Positions 41,926 through 51,553 of a stretch of DNA of 64,000 bases are shown piece by piece. A model generated the notes under the pieces. That model was not told where the DNA came from. It did not search any database and saw only the letters and a program-made list of their open reading frames with translations. The translations under genes were made by a program, and so were the position numbers. Every line of letters begins with the position of its first letter. The first letter of the stretch is position 1. Origin of the DNA: JBPRGH01 sp051418055 (GTDB lineage Bacteria > Bacteroidota > Bacteroidia > Cytophagales > Cyclobacteriaceae); NCBI GenBank assembly GCA_051418055.1, contig JBPRGH010000062.1:150023-214022 (forward strand). Direction: 5' to 3'.

Positions 41926-42165
41926 TCATATTATCGACTTCAGCTCCTCAATACTTGTCTTATGGTAAACCTGATTATCAGCAATGGCATTAGGGGCTTT
42001 CTTGCACTGGTCCATGCACTTCGTTTTAATGATCCTCACGGAAGACCTAAGCTTCTCCTCTTTTAAATATTTAGATAATTCTTTAGTCATCTTTTTACTG
42101 CCTGCTTTCTTACAATCGGAGCCCGTGCAGATGAAAATGTATTTTTTATTAGTGCTGTTTTGCAT
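41926..42165 (-). CDS. Thioredoxin-like [2Fe-2S] ferredoxin
   Basis: A 79-residue protein with four cysteines in the order of the thioredoxin-like ferredoxin fold: Cys13 and Cys18 (ICTGSDC) and Cys50 and Cys54 (CMDQC), followed by KKAPNAIADNQVYHK. This is the pattern of NuoE-type and shorter (2Fe-2S) ferredoxins with the cluster bound by two loops. It should carry single electrons in the cytoplasm. The gene is convergent with ferritin, which may be meaningful (iron storage beside an iron-sulfur carrier), but no redox partner is adjacent. Confidence 0.8.
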   Translation of the reverse strand: MQNSTNKKYIFICTGSDCKKAGSKKMTKELSKYLKEEKLRSSVRIIKTKCMDQCKKAPNAIADNQVYHKTSIEELKSII

Positions 42166-42282
42166 AAGGTAGTAACAGGGAAAAGGGCGTGCTTTGTTTT
42201 ATAAAAAGCTTCATCAATCAATTGCTAATTTAAAGGTTTCTATTCCAATTACCACATTGACAGTTGATCCTTAAAACTATTA

Positions 42283-44661
42283 TTACTCACTCTTTAAAGT
42301 CTCCGTCGGATTGGCAGTTGCCATTCGATATATCGTACCGCTGGTTACGACAATACCGGCAATAAAAATAACAAAGCTGCAAAAAATGAGGGTCAGAAAA
42401 TCTATATCCAGATACTGGGCGTATAGTTCACCTAATAAGGCATTTGTCATATAATATCCTCCAAAGCTTCCCAGGGCAGCGGAAATAAGAAGAATAATGG
42501 CAAATTCCTTGTTCAGCAGCTTAATGATATTCTTTACACTGGCACCCAAAACTTTTCTAATACCTATCTCTTTTGTTCTTTTCTGTACATTCAGGTTTGC
42601 GAGGGCATAAATACCCGAGACAGATAATAATACTCCCAGAATAGTAATAAAAAAGAATATCTGTTTAAGATTATTATTGTATTCATTAGCTTCCGAAAAA
42701 ACCAGCTCTTCCTGCAGTTGGCTTTCAAATGGCTTTCCGGGAAAAAGCTCTTTCCAATCTTTTTCAATTATTGATTCAATGGTGGCGAGTGTTACAGCAT
42801 CAGCCGATAAAATCATTTTCCTGTATTCTGCCGGCGCAGACAACACAAACATATGCTCCTCATCATGTGCCTCTTTTAAGCTGCTTATATGATTTTCAAC
42901 AACTCCTATAATCCGGTAAGGCTTATCTTTATATATGATCCTTTCATCAATAGGATTAGTAATCCCAAATTTTGAAACAAAATTCTTATCAACAACTACG
43001 GCTGTTTCCTGATCATGCACATTATCTTCTATGAAATCGCGCCCATTAACAATTGACAGGCCCACAGTGCTGAAGTAATTCGGTCCTACCTTGTAAATAT
43101 TTGTCTTAAATGCCACAGTATCAAATTTAATTGTACCGTTTATTGCCATATAAGGGCCAATATGGTTTTTAGCAGCAGCTATATTTCGTATCTGCGGTAT
43201 CCCTGATAATTTGTTTTTTAATCTGTTATACTCCTGCTCCCCATGTACCGTGACCGTAAGTATATTATCTTTATCGTATCCAAAATCAAGCTGCTTTTGA
43301 TATACTGCGTTTTCAGTAAAAACGACACCTGCAACGAACACTATTACTGAAAGTGAGAACTGAATTACGAGAAGAGTGCGTGTCAGGTAATTTGTCCCTT
43401 TAATCTCTTTTTGTCCCTTTAATAATTCTATAGGTTTAAACCTACTATTAAGTAATGCCGGATAAATCCCTGCAAGGGTGGCAGCAATAAAGAGCAATAT
43501 AATAAGAGTGATCATTAAATTTAACTTATTTAGATCTTCCAGTCCATAATGCAGCTGCCACATACTGGCAAATTGAGGAACAATAAATTGTGCAAGCAGA
43601 AATCCGGCAATAACTGCCAAACTTACTGTTATGATCATCTCAAAAAGGTATTGATAAATAATCTGAGATCTTGCTGAACCGACCACTTTACGTATTCCTA
43701 TTTCTTTTAAACGCCTTCCCGTAAGCGCCAGGGTTGTGTTTGTAAGGTTAAAGCAGGCAATCAGCAAAATTATCCCTGCAAGGATACTGAATATCATAAG
43801 CGCCACTGTAGGTATCGGCAGCCTCAGGTCACTGCCACTTACCTGTCCGTTTATAACAGGTGTTTTAAAAGAGATCAATTCAAAAGATAAAGACTTAAAA
43901 TTCTCCTGCTTTTGATTTATCAGTTCCACATATTTATTCATCTGCTCTCCTACATTGTAACGCTGTTTAATATCGTGGAGCTTGAAAAGCACAGAAGACA
44001 TATGTCCGGAATCCCATTGCTCAGGACGTATGGCATAAGCATCCAAATAAATATCAATGGGAAGAAGTACATCCAGAGTAAAAGAAATATTCAAAGGTAA
44101 TTTAGCAAATACCCCTCCCACAATAACATCATATCGGGAGCCATTTAATTCAACGGACATGATTTTTCCGACAGGATCTTCGTCAGCAAAATGTTTTTTA
44201 GCAACCTCTTTACCAAGAAATATTGAATGAGGATCCTTAAAATTGCCAGATGATCCGTTCTCAAGCCCAATGCTGAACATTTTAAAAAATGAAGGATCGG
44301 CAAACCGTATATTCTCATAAAAACCATTCTCTTTATAAGATACCGTGCCATTTAAATTCGTGATACGGGAATAATCTTTAATCCCGGCTATTTCCTGCGC
44401 CACTTCAGGAGCCATTACTATAGGTAACAGTAACTCCCGGTCCTGTTTGCCAGTTGGAGACTTATAATGATGCATCACTTTTACAATGTCCTCCACACCT
44501 TCATCTTCAAAATAATTATCAAATTCCAAATTAAATGCGACCAATAGGTAAGCGGTCATACAACAAGCCATTGCTATTCCCATACCGGAAGTATTTATTA
44601 ATACATAAATCTTGTTTTTAGAAAGGTTTCGAAGGGCTACTTTTAAGTAATTTCTGAACAT
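42283..44661 (-). CDS. FtsX/MacB-type ABC transporter permease
   Basis: A 792-residue permease without the prefix domain. It starts MFRNYLKVALRNLSKNKIYV and has two MacB_PCD/FtsX modules; the FtsX loops are RRLKEIGIRKVVGSA (about residue 310) and RTKEIGIRKVLGAS (about 690), and the tail is ANPTETLKSE. The first PCD (residues 45-270) and second (470-640) lie outside the membrane. No ATPase or PadR gene is adjacent; a divergent TPR gene starts 189 bases away. Belongs to the same paralogous group as the 54-62 kb array. Substrate unknown. Confidence 0.9.
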   Translation of the reverse strand: MFRNYLKVALRNLSKNKIYVLINTSGMGIAMACCMTAYLLVAFNLEFDNYFEDEGVEDIVKVMHHYKSPTGKQDRELLLPIVMAPEVAQEIAGIKDYSRITNLNGTVSYKENGFYENIRFADPSFFKMFSIGLENGSSGNFKDPHSIFLGKEVAKKHFADEDPVGKIMSVELNGSRYDVIVGGVFAKLPLNISFTLDVLLPIDIYLDAYAIRPEQWDSGHMSSVLFKLHDIKQRYNVGEQMNKYVELINQKQENFKSLSFELISFKTPVINGQVSGSDLRLPIPTVALMIFSILAGIILLIACFNLTNTTLALTGRRLKEIGIRKVVGSARSQIIYQYLFEMIITVSLAVIAGFLLAQFIVPQFASMWQLHYGLEDLNKLNLMITLIILLFIAATLAGIYPALLNSRFKPIELLKGQKEIKGTNYLTRTLLVIQFSLSVIVFVAGVVFTENAVYQKQLDFGYDKDNILTVTVHGEQEYNRLKNKLSGIPQIRNIAAAKNHIGPYMAINGTIKFDTVAFKTNIYKVGPNYFSTVGLSIVNGRDFIEDNVHDQETAVVVDKNFVSKFGITNPIDERIIYKDKPYRIIGVVENHISSLKEAHDEEHMFVLSAPAEYRKMILSADAVTLATIESIIEKDWKELFPGKPFESQLQEELVFSEANEYNNNLKQIFFFITILGVLLSVSGIYALANLNVQKRTKEIGIRKVLGASVKNIIKLLNKEFAIILLISAALGSFGGYYMTNALLGELYAQYLDIDFLTLIFCSFVIFIAGIVVTSGTIYRMATANPTETLKSE

Positions 44662-44849
44662 GAGGTGAGAATTAACAGGTTAGCAAAAGAATACTACACG
44701 TTAGACACCACTGTTGAAAGACAGGTTACACTGATACTTAGCAGCAGCTTTAGATATTACATATACCGGGGTTCATTGAATTATAACTTTTTAAACTTTA
44801 TATTGCTTTATAATCAGCTATAGCAGCTACTCCTTAGAAATACAGAGCT

Positions 44850-46151
44850 ATGAAAAAGATACTATTAAGTTTTTCGCTGATCCTCCTGGCACAACAGTTT
44901 GTTAATTCCCAATGTAAAGGATGGAACTGGCCCGATGATGAGGCAACAGCAAGACAAAAAATTGCTTTATATACAGATGCACTTAATAATAAAAATTATC
45001 AGGCAGCGGCTGCTCCTCACAGGTGGCTGCTACAAAATGCCCCTGACCTGAATAACTCCATTTATATCAATGGTGTCAAGATCTTTTCCGAACGAATTGA
45101 ACAAGAGGAGAATGAAGTAAAAAAGCAGGAGCTGATAGATTCTCTGATGCTGATCTATGACATGCGTATGGAACATTGCGGCGAAAAGGAAAAAGTAATG
45201 AACAGGAAAGCATTCGATGCATACAGATATCGATGGAAAAATAAAGAAAAGCTTCCCGGCCTTTTAAGCTTGTACGATGTCACATTTGAAATGGATGATG
45301 AAAATATTGATTATTATATCGCCTTTCCATATATGCATTTGATCTATCAGGTAGCTACACAAAATAAAAACCTGAGTCAGGAAGAGATCTATTCGAGATA
45401 TGAAAGGATCACGAATGTCCTGGAACAAAAGATGTTGGAGGATAAGAAGAACAAGGAGAAAATCATAAAATCAAAGGCAGATGTTGACGATCTCTTTATC
45501 AAGATCTATACTGTAGACTGTGATTTTGTAAGGGAAAACCTGGGACCGAAATTTAAAGCCAATCCTGATGATCTCAATACTGCGAAAAGAATTTTTACTT
45601 TTATGCTCGCGGGTAAGTGCACGGATGATCCACTCTGGGTTGAAGCTGCCAAGAAAATAAATGAAGAAGAACCAAATTATGGCATTGCAAAAAATATCGC
45701 CATTAAATGTCTCGTAGAAAAGGATTTTGCCTGTGCTGAAAAATATTTTAATCAGGCTTTGAAACTGGCAGAAGGGCCTGATGACAAGGCAGATATTTAT
45801 ATGAATTTAGCTAAGCTGGAAGAAAACCGGAATAATTACTCCGCTGCAAGAAAGCTATATCTTAAAGCCGCACAGGCAGGGCGAACTGATGCTTATAAAA
45901 ACATTGGCCTTTTGTATTTTAACAGCTTCAATATGTGTAAAAAGGAGGAAGACCAGGTAAAAGACAGAGCGGTTTTCCTTGCAGCATATGACATGTTCCA
46001 AAAAGCCGGCGCCCGGGATATGATGGCCCAGGCAAAAGAGCAGTTCCCTTCAAAGGGTGAGATCTTTGATCGTAACTATGAGCGCGGACAAACGATTAAC
46101 ACCGGTTGCTGGATAGGCGAGACAACGACTATACGCGCAAGGGATGAGTAG
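44850..46151 (+). CDS. Exported TPR-like protein
   Basis: A 433-residue protein with signal peptide (VNS/Q at residue 21). Early CKGWNWPDDEATARQKIALYTDAL is followed by a helical-repeat body; typical TPR helix pairs appear in the second half (CAEKYFNQALKLAEGPDDKADIY, NNYSAARKLYLKAAQAGRTDAYKNIG). Several scattered cysteines fit a periplasmic location. The C-terminus NTGCWIGETTTIRARDE is similar to Bacteroidota proteins of this size that are annotated only as tetratricopeptide proteins. Probably a scaffold in the periplasm; partner unknown. Confidence 0.7.
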   Translation: MKKILLSFSLILLAQQFVNSQCKGWNWPDDEATARQKIALYTDALNNKNYQAAAAPHRWLLQNAPDLNNSIYINGVKIFSERIEQEENEVKKQELIDSLMLIYDMRMEHCGEKEKVMNRKAFDAYRYRWKNKEKLPGLLSLYDVTFEMDDENIDYYIAFPYMHLIYQVATQNKNLSQEEIYSRYERITNVLEQKMLEDKKNKEKIIKSKADVDDLFIKIYTVDCDFVRENLGPKFKANPDDLNTAKRIFTFMLAGKCTDDPLWVEAAKKINEEEPNYGIAKNIAIKCLVEKDFACAEKYFNQALKLAEGPDDKADIYMNLAKLEENRNNYSAARKLYLKAAQAGRTDAYKNIGLLYFNSFNMCKKEEDQVKDRAVFLAAYDMFQKAGARDMMAQAKEQFPSKGEIFDRNYERGQTINTGCWIGETTTIRARDE

Positions 46152-46153
46152 AG

Positions 46154-46190
46154 ATAGATTTGAGATTTGAGATTTGAGATTTGAGAAGTA
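46154..46190. repeat. Tandem 8-bp words (ATTTGAG)
   Basis: GATTTGAGATTTGAGATTTG repeated to GAGAAG, directly after the stop codon of the TPR gene, between two convergent genes. Confidence 0.65.
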
Positions 46191-46207
46191 GCAAAAATTA
46201 TATCTAA

Positions 46208-47575
46208 TTAATTTTCCCCACACCCCATCTCAAGCGCCATCCGGTTACTTTCGTTGGCTTTACCCTGCTGGCCCTGCTTTAAATATATTTCAGCCATCTT
46301 TTGATGTATGGTACAATCATCAGGATAAAGGCTTAATGATACCATGTAATCTTTTAATGCCATATCATATTTCTCTACCTTTTCATAAAAAGCAGCCCTG
46401 GTATCATAATTAAAAGCATCATTGGATTCGTTTAAAACCAACTTATTGTAATACTTTTCCGCCAGGTCATTACTATCCAATTGATCATAGATCTTGCCCA
46501 TGTACAAAATCACATCAAGGTCTGTACTATCAATCTGGTATGCTTTTTTAAAATCCTCTAAGGCCTCTTCATATTTTTCAATTTTAAATAATGAAAACCC
46601 CCTGTTATAATAGGGTATATAATTTTCTCCGCTCCCTTTCTGGATATGAAGGGTATGGAAATCAATTGCTTTTTGGCTATTCTCAAGGCTACTGTGGGAG
46701 TTACCGATGTAACTTATAAGGTCAAGGTTTTCAGGATCTATAGCATATGATTTTTCAAACCATTCCAATGCCTCAGTATACTCCTCCTGCTCATATAATG
46801 TATATCCAACATTGTAGAGAAATGTAGCATTATCCGGATCGCACTCTGCGGCTTCCTTAAAACTAATAACAGCGCTATCCTGCTGTTGGAGTTCACTCAG
46901 GATCAGCCCCTTCAGGTTATGTGAATCACAATACTCATCACTTAAAGCCAATGCCTGCGTCACGTGCTTATTAGCATTATTGGCATCTCCCATTTGGTAC
47001 ATGGCATAAGCTATATTGTACCATGGCATATAGTTTTCCGGACTCAATTCCGTTGCAGTATAAAAATCCCCGATGGCACGATAATAATCCTGTGACTTGT
47101 AATATACCACGCCTCTTGAGTTATGGTATTCAAAATTTTTCGGGCTTATCTGAATGGCTTTTGAATAATTCTCTATAGCTTCTTTGTATTGTCCTTCGCC
47201 AGACAATTTTTCGGCAGCGGTAAAATAATCAGCGGCATTATTATTTTTATTCTTTTCGTGATCAACTATCATATCAATAAAAGAGTCACATTCTTTTGTT
47301 AATTTTTTCCCAAGCTCGATACCAAAATTATATGCTATTTTACTTTCCGGATCATCAAAAAAAGCATCTCCATATGCCTTTCTTAACTTTGCTTCATTCA
47401 TTGCAAGATTCTCTTCCAGGCAGGTTTTAAAAATATCATTTGGACTTACTGTCTGATTGGAGGCGCGTTCATTGCGGATGCATTTACAGGCTTCATCAGC
47501 AACTTTATCCATCAGCTGTTGACTATAACTGATATTGAAACTAAAAAAAGCGATGATAAAAAAGAATAATCTCAT
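46208..47575 (-). CDS. Exported protein with about ten TPR repeats
   Basis: A 455-residue protein with signal peptide (cleavage near SYS/Q at residue 18). Residues 20-110 form a helical domain with two Cys (DEACKCIRNERAS ... FKTCLEENLAMNEAKL), similar to a domain in front of TPRs in other Bacteroidota. From about residue 115 there are nine to ten canonical 34-residue TPRs, such as GQYKEAIENYSKAIQISPKN, EYTEALEWFEKSYAIDPENL and EKYEEALEDFKKAYQIDSTD. Likely a periplasmic protein-protein scaffold. It is convergent with the other TPR gene. Confidence 0.85.
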   Translation of the reverse strand: MRLFFFIIAFFSFNISYSQQLMDKVADEACKCIRNERASNQTVSPNDIFKTCLEENLAMNEAKLRKAYGDAFFDDPESKIAYNFGIELGKKLTKECDSFIDMIVDHEKNKNNNAADYFTAAEKLSGEGQYKEAIENYSKAIQISPKNFEYHNSRGVVYYKSQDYYRAIGDFYTATELSPENYMPWYNIAYAMYQMGDANNANKHVTQALALSDEYCDSHNLKGLILSELQQQDSAVISFKEAAECDPDNATFLYNVGYTLYEQEEYTEALEWFEKSYAIDPENLDLISYIGNSHSSLENSQKAIDFHTLHIQKGSGENYIPYYNRGFSLFKIEKYEEALEDFKKAYQIDSTDLDVILYMGKIYDQLDSNDLAEKYYNKLVLNESNDAFNYDTRAAFYEKVEKYDMALKDYMVSLSLYPDDCTIHQKMAEIYLKQGQQGKANESNRMALEMGCGEN

Positions 47576-47755
47576 ATCTATGGTAGTAAAATTGTTGCTG
47601 CTAAAATATGAAAATTATTCATACAACAAATTGCTTTTAAAAAGCGAAAAATGGTATAGCCTCAATTGGATATTATCTGACAGTAGGTATTAGATCCTGA
47701 AATAAATTCAGGATGGCTGGAAAGAGAAAAATAGAAAGACAGGCAAATTCTTAAC

Positions 47756-47875
47756 TACTCGTACCCGCAAAACATGCCACACGAGGCGCTCATGAATCTC
47801 CGCTGCGCTACGATTTACTCGTACCCGCAAAACATGCCGCACGAGGCCCTCGTGAATCTTCGCTGCGCTACGATT
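47756..47875. repeat. Two tandem 60-bp repeats (TACTCGTACCCGCAAAACAT)
   Basis: Copies at 47756-47815 and 47816-47875 share TACTCGTACCCGCAAAACAT, GAGG(C)(G/C)CTC(A/G)TGAATCT and CGCTGCGCTACGATTT. A second pair lies at 54308-54457. The second copy here supplies the TAG stop and last codons of the DUF3109 gene (47868-47875). The rest of the 292-base gap has no visible gene. Confidence 0.8.
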
Positions 47876-48452
47876 TCTTAATTTCTATTTCTTCATTTTC
47901 TATAAGCTCACAAAGCTCCTTGTACCAGGCTTCTCCGTACTTGCGAATAAGCGGGTCCTTCAGGAATTTATAAACCGGCACCTTTAAGGCAGCGCCATGG
48001 TCACATGCAGGGGAGCAGATGTCCCAGCGATCGTAATTTAAAGCTTCAAATTCATCGTATTTGGTGACACGGATGGGATACAGCTGACAGGAGATTGGTT
48101 TTCTATATTTTGTTTTTCCATCAAAATAAGCCTGCTCAATACCACACTTTAATATTCCCTTGTCATCATAAATGGCATAGGCACATTCTTTTCCCCCAAT
48201 TGTCGGAGTGGAGTAATCACCTTCCTCATCAAGCACATAGGCCCCTTGTTCTTCAATGGCCTTCCTTCCCTCTTCTGACAGATATTCCTTTACATCAGCA
48301 TATGCTTTATCCAGTATATCCAGCTCATCTTCCTCCAGCGGCGCGCCCAGGTCTCCCTCTACACAGCAAGCCCCTTTACATTTCAGAAGGTCGCATACAA
48401 AATATTGCTCCTTTATATCGTCAGATAGTATTGTTTTTCCCAGCGTAATCAT
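47868..48452 (-). CDS. DUF3109 family protein
   Basis: A 194-residue cytoplasmic protein rich in Cys, typical of DUF3109: the N-terminal FVCDLLKCKGACCVEGDLGAPL, the GGKECAYAIYDDKGILKCGIE pair, then PISCQLYPIRVTKY and DICSPACDHG. About nine cysteines, several in C(x)4C and C(x)3C spacing, suggest an iron-sulfur or zinc site, as in the related YkgJ-type proteins; the role is not known. The last few codons and the stop lie inside a 60-bp intergenic repeat, so the natural C-terminus may have been replaced. Confidence 0.85.
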   Translation of the reverse strand: MITLGKTILSDDIKEQYFVCDLLKCKGACCVEGDLGAPLEEDELDILDKAYADVKEYLSEEGRKAIEEQGAYVLDEEGDYSTPTIGGKECAYAIYDDKGILKCGIEQAYFDGKTKYRKPISCQLYPIRVTKYDEFEALNYDRWDICSPACDHGAALKVPVYKFLKDPLIRKYGEAWYKELCELIENEEIEIKKS

Positions 48453-48506
48453 GATTGCAAAGGTAACGGTTTGTGCGATAATTTAATTCCCATGTTCAGT
48501 TGGCAA

Positions 48507-48560
48507 TAGGCAGTTAGCAGTCGGCAATTTTTTTGCCCGTTGCCTACTGCATACTGCCTA
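48507..48560. repeat. Long imperfect hairpin of GGCAGT/ACTGCC words
   Basis: TAGGCAGTTAGCAGTCGGCAA (48507-48527; 21 bases) pairs with TTGCCTACTGCATACTGCCTA (48540-48560) with three mismatches. It lies between two divergently transcribed genes, so it is not a terminator for either. Confidence 0.65.
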
Positions 48561-48637
48561 CTTTTCCGTAAATTGCAAACTTATTTTTTTGATAATTTAG
48601 TGAAAGTTGGTATCATCACCAACGGCAGATCGCGGGC

Positions 48638-50893
48638 ATGGAATATCTCAAATCTCTTAACGAACCACAGTATGAAGGTGTAGTAAACACCGACGGGCCC
48701 TGTATGATAATTGCAGGCGCCGGGTCAGGGAAAACACGCGTTTTAACTTTTCGTATCGCCTATCTGATGGAGAAAAAAGGAATAGATCCTTTTAATATCA
48801 TGGCGCTGACATTTACGAATAAGGCAGCAAGGGAAATGCGTAATCGTATCGAACAGCTCGTTGGTACAGAGGCCAGGAACCTGTGGATGGGAACTTTCCA
48901 CTCCGTTTTTGCCAGGATATTACGTGTAGAAGCTGATAAGCTGGGGTACCCGAGCAACTTCACCATCTATGATACTGATGACTCAAAAACGCTAATCAAG
49001 CAGATCGTAAAAGAGAAGGGGCTGGATGATAAGATCTATAAGCCTAATGTTGTTTATAATCGGATTTCCGGTGCAAAGAACAGGATGATCTCCTGGCAGG
49101 ACTATAGCAATAATGCCATACTCCGTGCCGATGACGAGAGCCAGCAGAAGCCCGACATCCACCGTATATTCCGGGCTTATCAGGAACGTTGCTTTAAAGC
49201 CGGCGCCATGGATTTTGACGATATCCTTTTTAATACCTATAAGCTCTTTTCGAATTTCCCCGAAGTGCTTAATAAATACCAGCATCGCTTTAAATATGTG
49301 ATGGTGGATGAGTTTCAGGATACGAATATTGTACAGTACCGCATTACAAAAAAACTGGCTGCCGTAATGCAGAATATTGCTGTGGTAGGTGATGATGCAC
49401 AAAGTATCTATGCCTTCCGCGGAGCCGATATTCAGAACATCCTCAACTTTGAAAAAGACTATCCGGACCTTCGAATAATTAAACTGGAGCAAAATTACCG
49501 CTCTACACAAAATATTGTAAATGCAGCTAACTCTGTAATCTATAAAAATAAAGCACAGCTGCAGAAGCGGGTATGGACTGAAAATAGTGAAGGCTCATTG
49601 ATAGAGCTTCTTCGTGCCACCTCTGATAATGAAGAGGGCAGGCTTGTGGCTTCTTCCATTTTTGAAGAAAAGATGCAGCATCATGTAAGCCACGAGGATA
49701 TAGCCATCCTCTACCGGACAAACAGCCAGTCCAGGGCAATGGAGGAGGCGCTGCGCCGGATGAATATCAAGTATCGTATCATCGGAGGTCTGTCTTTCTA
49801 TCAGCGAAAAGAAATTAAAGATATGCTGGCCTATCTGCGATTTGTCATGAATACCAATGACGAGCAGGCTTTCCGCAGGATCATCAACCTGCCAAAACGC
49901 GGGATAGGACAAACGAGCATTGACAAGATCATTGTAGCTGCCAATGAGCAGGATGTGTCGCTGTGGGAAATATTAGGTCGCTCAGATTTTGTTTTAAGTG
50001 GTAAAGCCGCTAAAGCAGGTCGTGATTTTGTGACAATGATCAAGCGCTTTCAGATTGAAGCTCAAAAAAAAGATGCTTATCATGCCGCATTTGAAATTGC
50101 AAAGGGCAGCGGTTTGCTGAAGGAGCTTTACGAAGATAAAACCGTAGAAGGTATCAGCCGCTATGAAAACGTGCAGGAATTGCTGAATGCCATTAAGGAA
50201 TTTACGGATGACCCTGAGCGTGAAGTAAAAGATCTCGGAGCTTTCCTTCAGGAGGTGGCCCTACTTACCAGCATGGATGAAGATGAGGATTCGGACGATG
50301 AGAAGGTGACGCTGATGACGATCCATATGGCAAAGGGCCTTGAATTTGAGTATGTTTATATTGTGGGGATGGAAGAGGATCTTTTTCCAAGCCAGATGAT
50401 GCTCAGCAGCCGTGCAGACCTTGAAGAAGAGCGGAGGCTTTTTTATGTGGCCATCACGCGTGCCAAACAGAAGCTGTTCCTCTCCTATGCATTGACCAGG
50501 TATCGCTTTGGCAGGCTGAAAAATTGTGAGCCCAGCCGTTTTATTGAAGATATTGATCCGGTATATATAAAGACCAGCAACAAGTCTGCGAGTGTGGAAT
50601 CTTCCTACAGCCGTGAATCTTATACGCAAAGTTTTATTTCAGGAATGAAAAAAACCGTATCTTCAAGGGCGGTAGAGAAAAAATCATCTTACACACCGCC
50701 GGCGGATTTTACGCCCAGCGATACAAGTAATCTTAAGGAAGGGATGAAAGTTGAACATCCGAAGTTCGGTTACGGTTTAGTAATTGAAATGGATGAAAGC
50801 GGGGCTAACCGCAAAGCCAGGGTCAACTTTGAAGACTTTGGTGAAAAAACATTATTACTTAGTTTTGCTAAACTACGAATACACGATAGTTAA
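48638..50893 (+). CDS. uvrD: UvrD/PcrA-type ATP-dependent DNA helicase
   Basis: A 751-residue superfamily 1A helicase. The Q motif LNEPQYEGV is at residues 6-15, motif I GAGSGKT at 27-33, Ia ALTFTNKAAREMRNR, II VDEFQDTN, III AQSIYAFRGAD, IV QNYRSTQNIV, V TLMTIHMAKGLEFEYVY and VI EERRLFYVAITRAKQKL; all are intact. The C-terminal 60 residues carry the PcrA tail (GMKVEHPKFGYGLVIEMDES), which in PcrA helps RNA polymerase binding. It unwinds DNA 3' to 5' in excision repair, mismatch repair and removal of blocked complexes. DUF4290 and MurA genes follow closely. Confidence 0.95.
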   Translation: MEYLKSLNEPQYEGVVNTDGPCMIIAGAGSGKTRVLTFRIAYLMEKKGIDPFNIMALTFTNKAAREMRNRIEQLVGTEARNLWMGTFHSVFARILRVEADKLGYPSNFTIYDTDDSKTLIKQIVKEKGLDDKIYKPNVVYNRISGAKNRMISWQDYSNNAILRADDESQQKPDIHRIFRAYQERCFKAGAMDFDDILFNTYKLFSNFPEVLNKYQHRFKYVMVDEFQDTNIVQYRITKKLAAVMQNIAVVGDDAQSIYAFRGADIQNILNFEKDYPDLRIIKLEQNYRSTQNIVNAANSVIYKNKAQLQKRVWTENSEGSLIELLRATSDNEEGRLVASSIFEEKMQHHVSHEDIAILYRTNSQSRAMEEALRRMNIKYRIIGGLSFYQRKEIKDMLAYLRFVMNTNDEQAFRRIINLPKRGIGQTSIDKIIVAANEQDVSLWEILGRSDFVLSGKAAKAGRDFVTMIKRFQIEAQKKDAYHAAFEIAKGSGLLKELYEDKTVEGISRYENVQELLNAIKEFTDDPEREVKDLGAFLQEVALLTSMDEDEDSDDEKVTLMTIHMAKGLEFEYVYIVGMEEDLFPSQMMLSSRADLEEERRLFYVAITRAKQKLFLSYALTRYRFGRLKNCEPSRFIEDIDPVYIKTSNKSASVESSYSRESYTQSFISGMKKTVSSRAVEKKSSYTPPADFTPSDTSNLKEGMKVEHPKFGYGLVIEMDESGANRKARVNFEDFGEKTLLLSFAKLRIHDS

Positions 50894-50899
50894 CAATTA

Positions 50900-51553
50900 A
50901 TGGAAAATTTAGAATACAACACGCAGCGCGGCGACCTTCAGCTTAAAGAATATGGTCGTAATGTACAGAAGCTGGCAAAATACCTTAAATCTATTGATGA
51001 TAAAGAGGAAAGAACCCGAAAAGCTCATGTACTTGTTGATCTTATGAAACAGATCACGCCGCTCAGAGAAAATAATGAAACTGACCAGAAGTTCTGGGAT
51101 GATCTTTTTATTATGGCAAACTTCGATCTTGATATCGACAGCCCTTTCCCTCCTCCTCCACAGGACATCCTGGAAAAGAAGCCACAGCGCCTTGGCTATA
51201 AAACCAACTCGATCAAATTCCGCCACTATGGAAAAAATATTGAGAAACTGGTGAGACAGGCAACGGAAAAAGAAGATCCTGAAGAGCGTGAAGAAGCGAT
51301 CATCTATATTGGAAAATTGATGAAAAGCTTCTATACCAGCTGGAATAAAGAAGTAATAGACGATGCCGTGATCCTTGAAAACATAAAACAGATCAGTGGC
51401 GGAGAGTTAGATATTAACCTCGATAAGGTAAAAGACGAAAATCTATTTGAAAAGCTTTATAAAAGCCGTCGCAAGCCAACACATCAGAAATCTGGTGGTC
51501 GCAGTGGCGGAGGAGGCTATAAAGGAAAGTCAAACAGAAGAAAAAGAAGTTAA
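50900..51553 (+). CDS. DUF4290 protein
   Basis: A 217-residue cytoplasmic protein of the Bacteroidota family DUF4290, starting MENLEYNTQRGDLQLKEYGRN. It has two similar halves, each with YGRNVQKLAKYL or YGKNIEKLVRQA followed by charged helices, then a basic, Gly/Ser-rich tail (SGGRSGGGGYKGKSNRRKRS) that could touch nucleic acid or membrane. It lies 6 bases after uvrD and overlaps murA by one base (TAATG). The order DUF4290-murA is common in this phylum, pointing to a link with the cell wall, although its role is unknown. Confidence 0.9.
   Translation: MENLEYNTQRGDLQLKEYGRNVQKLAKYLKSIDDKEERTRKAHVLVDLMKQITPLRENNETDQKFWDDLFIMANFDLDIDSPFPPPPQDILEKKPQRLGYKTNSIKFRHYGKNIEKLVRQATEKEDPEEREEAIIYIGKLMKSFYTSWNKEVIDDAVILENIKQISGGELDINLDKVKDENLFEKLYKSRRKPTHQKSGGRSGGGGYKGKSNRRKRS

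Noticed and set aside
41205..42165. Ferritin and the small ferredoxin as an iron-release pair
   Set aside because: The genes are convergent with a terminator between them; bacterioferritin-associated ferredoxins (Bfd) also have a different cysteine spacing (CxC...CxxC).
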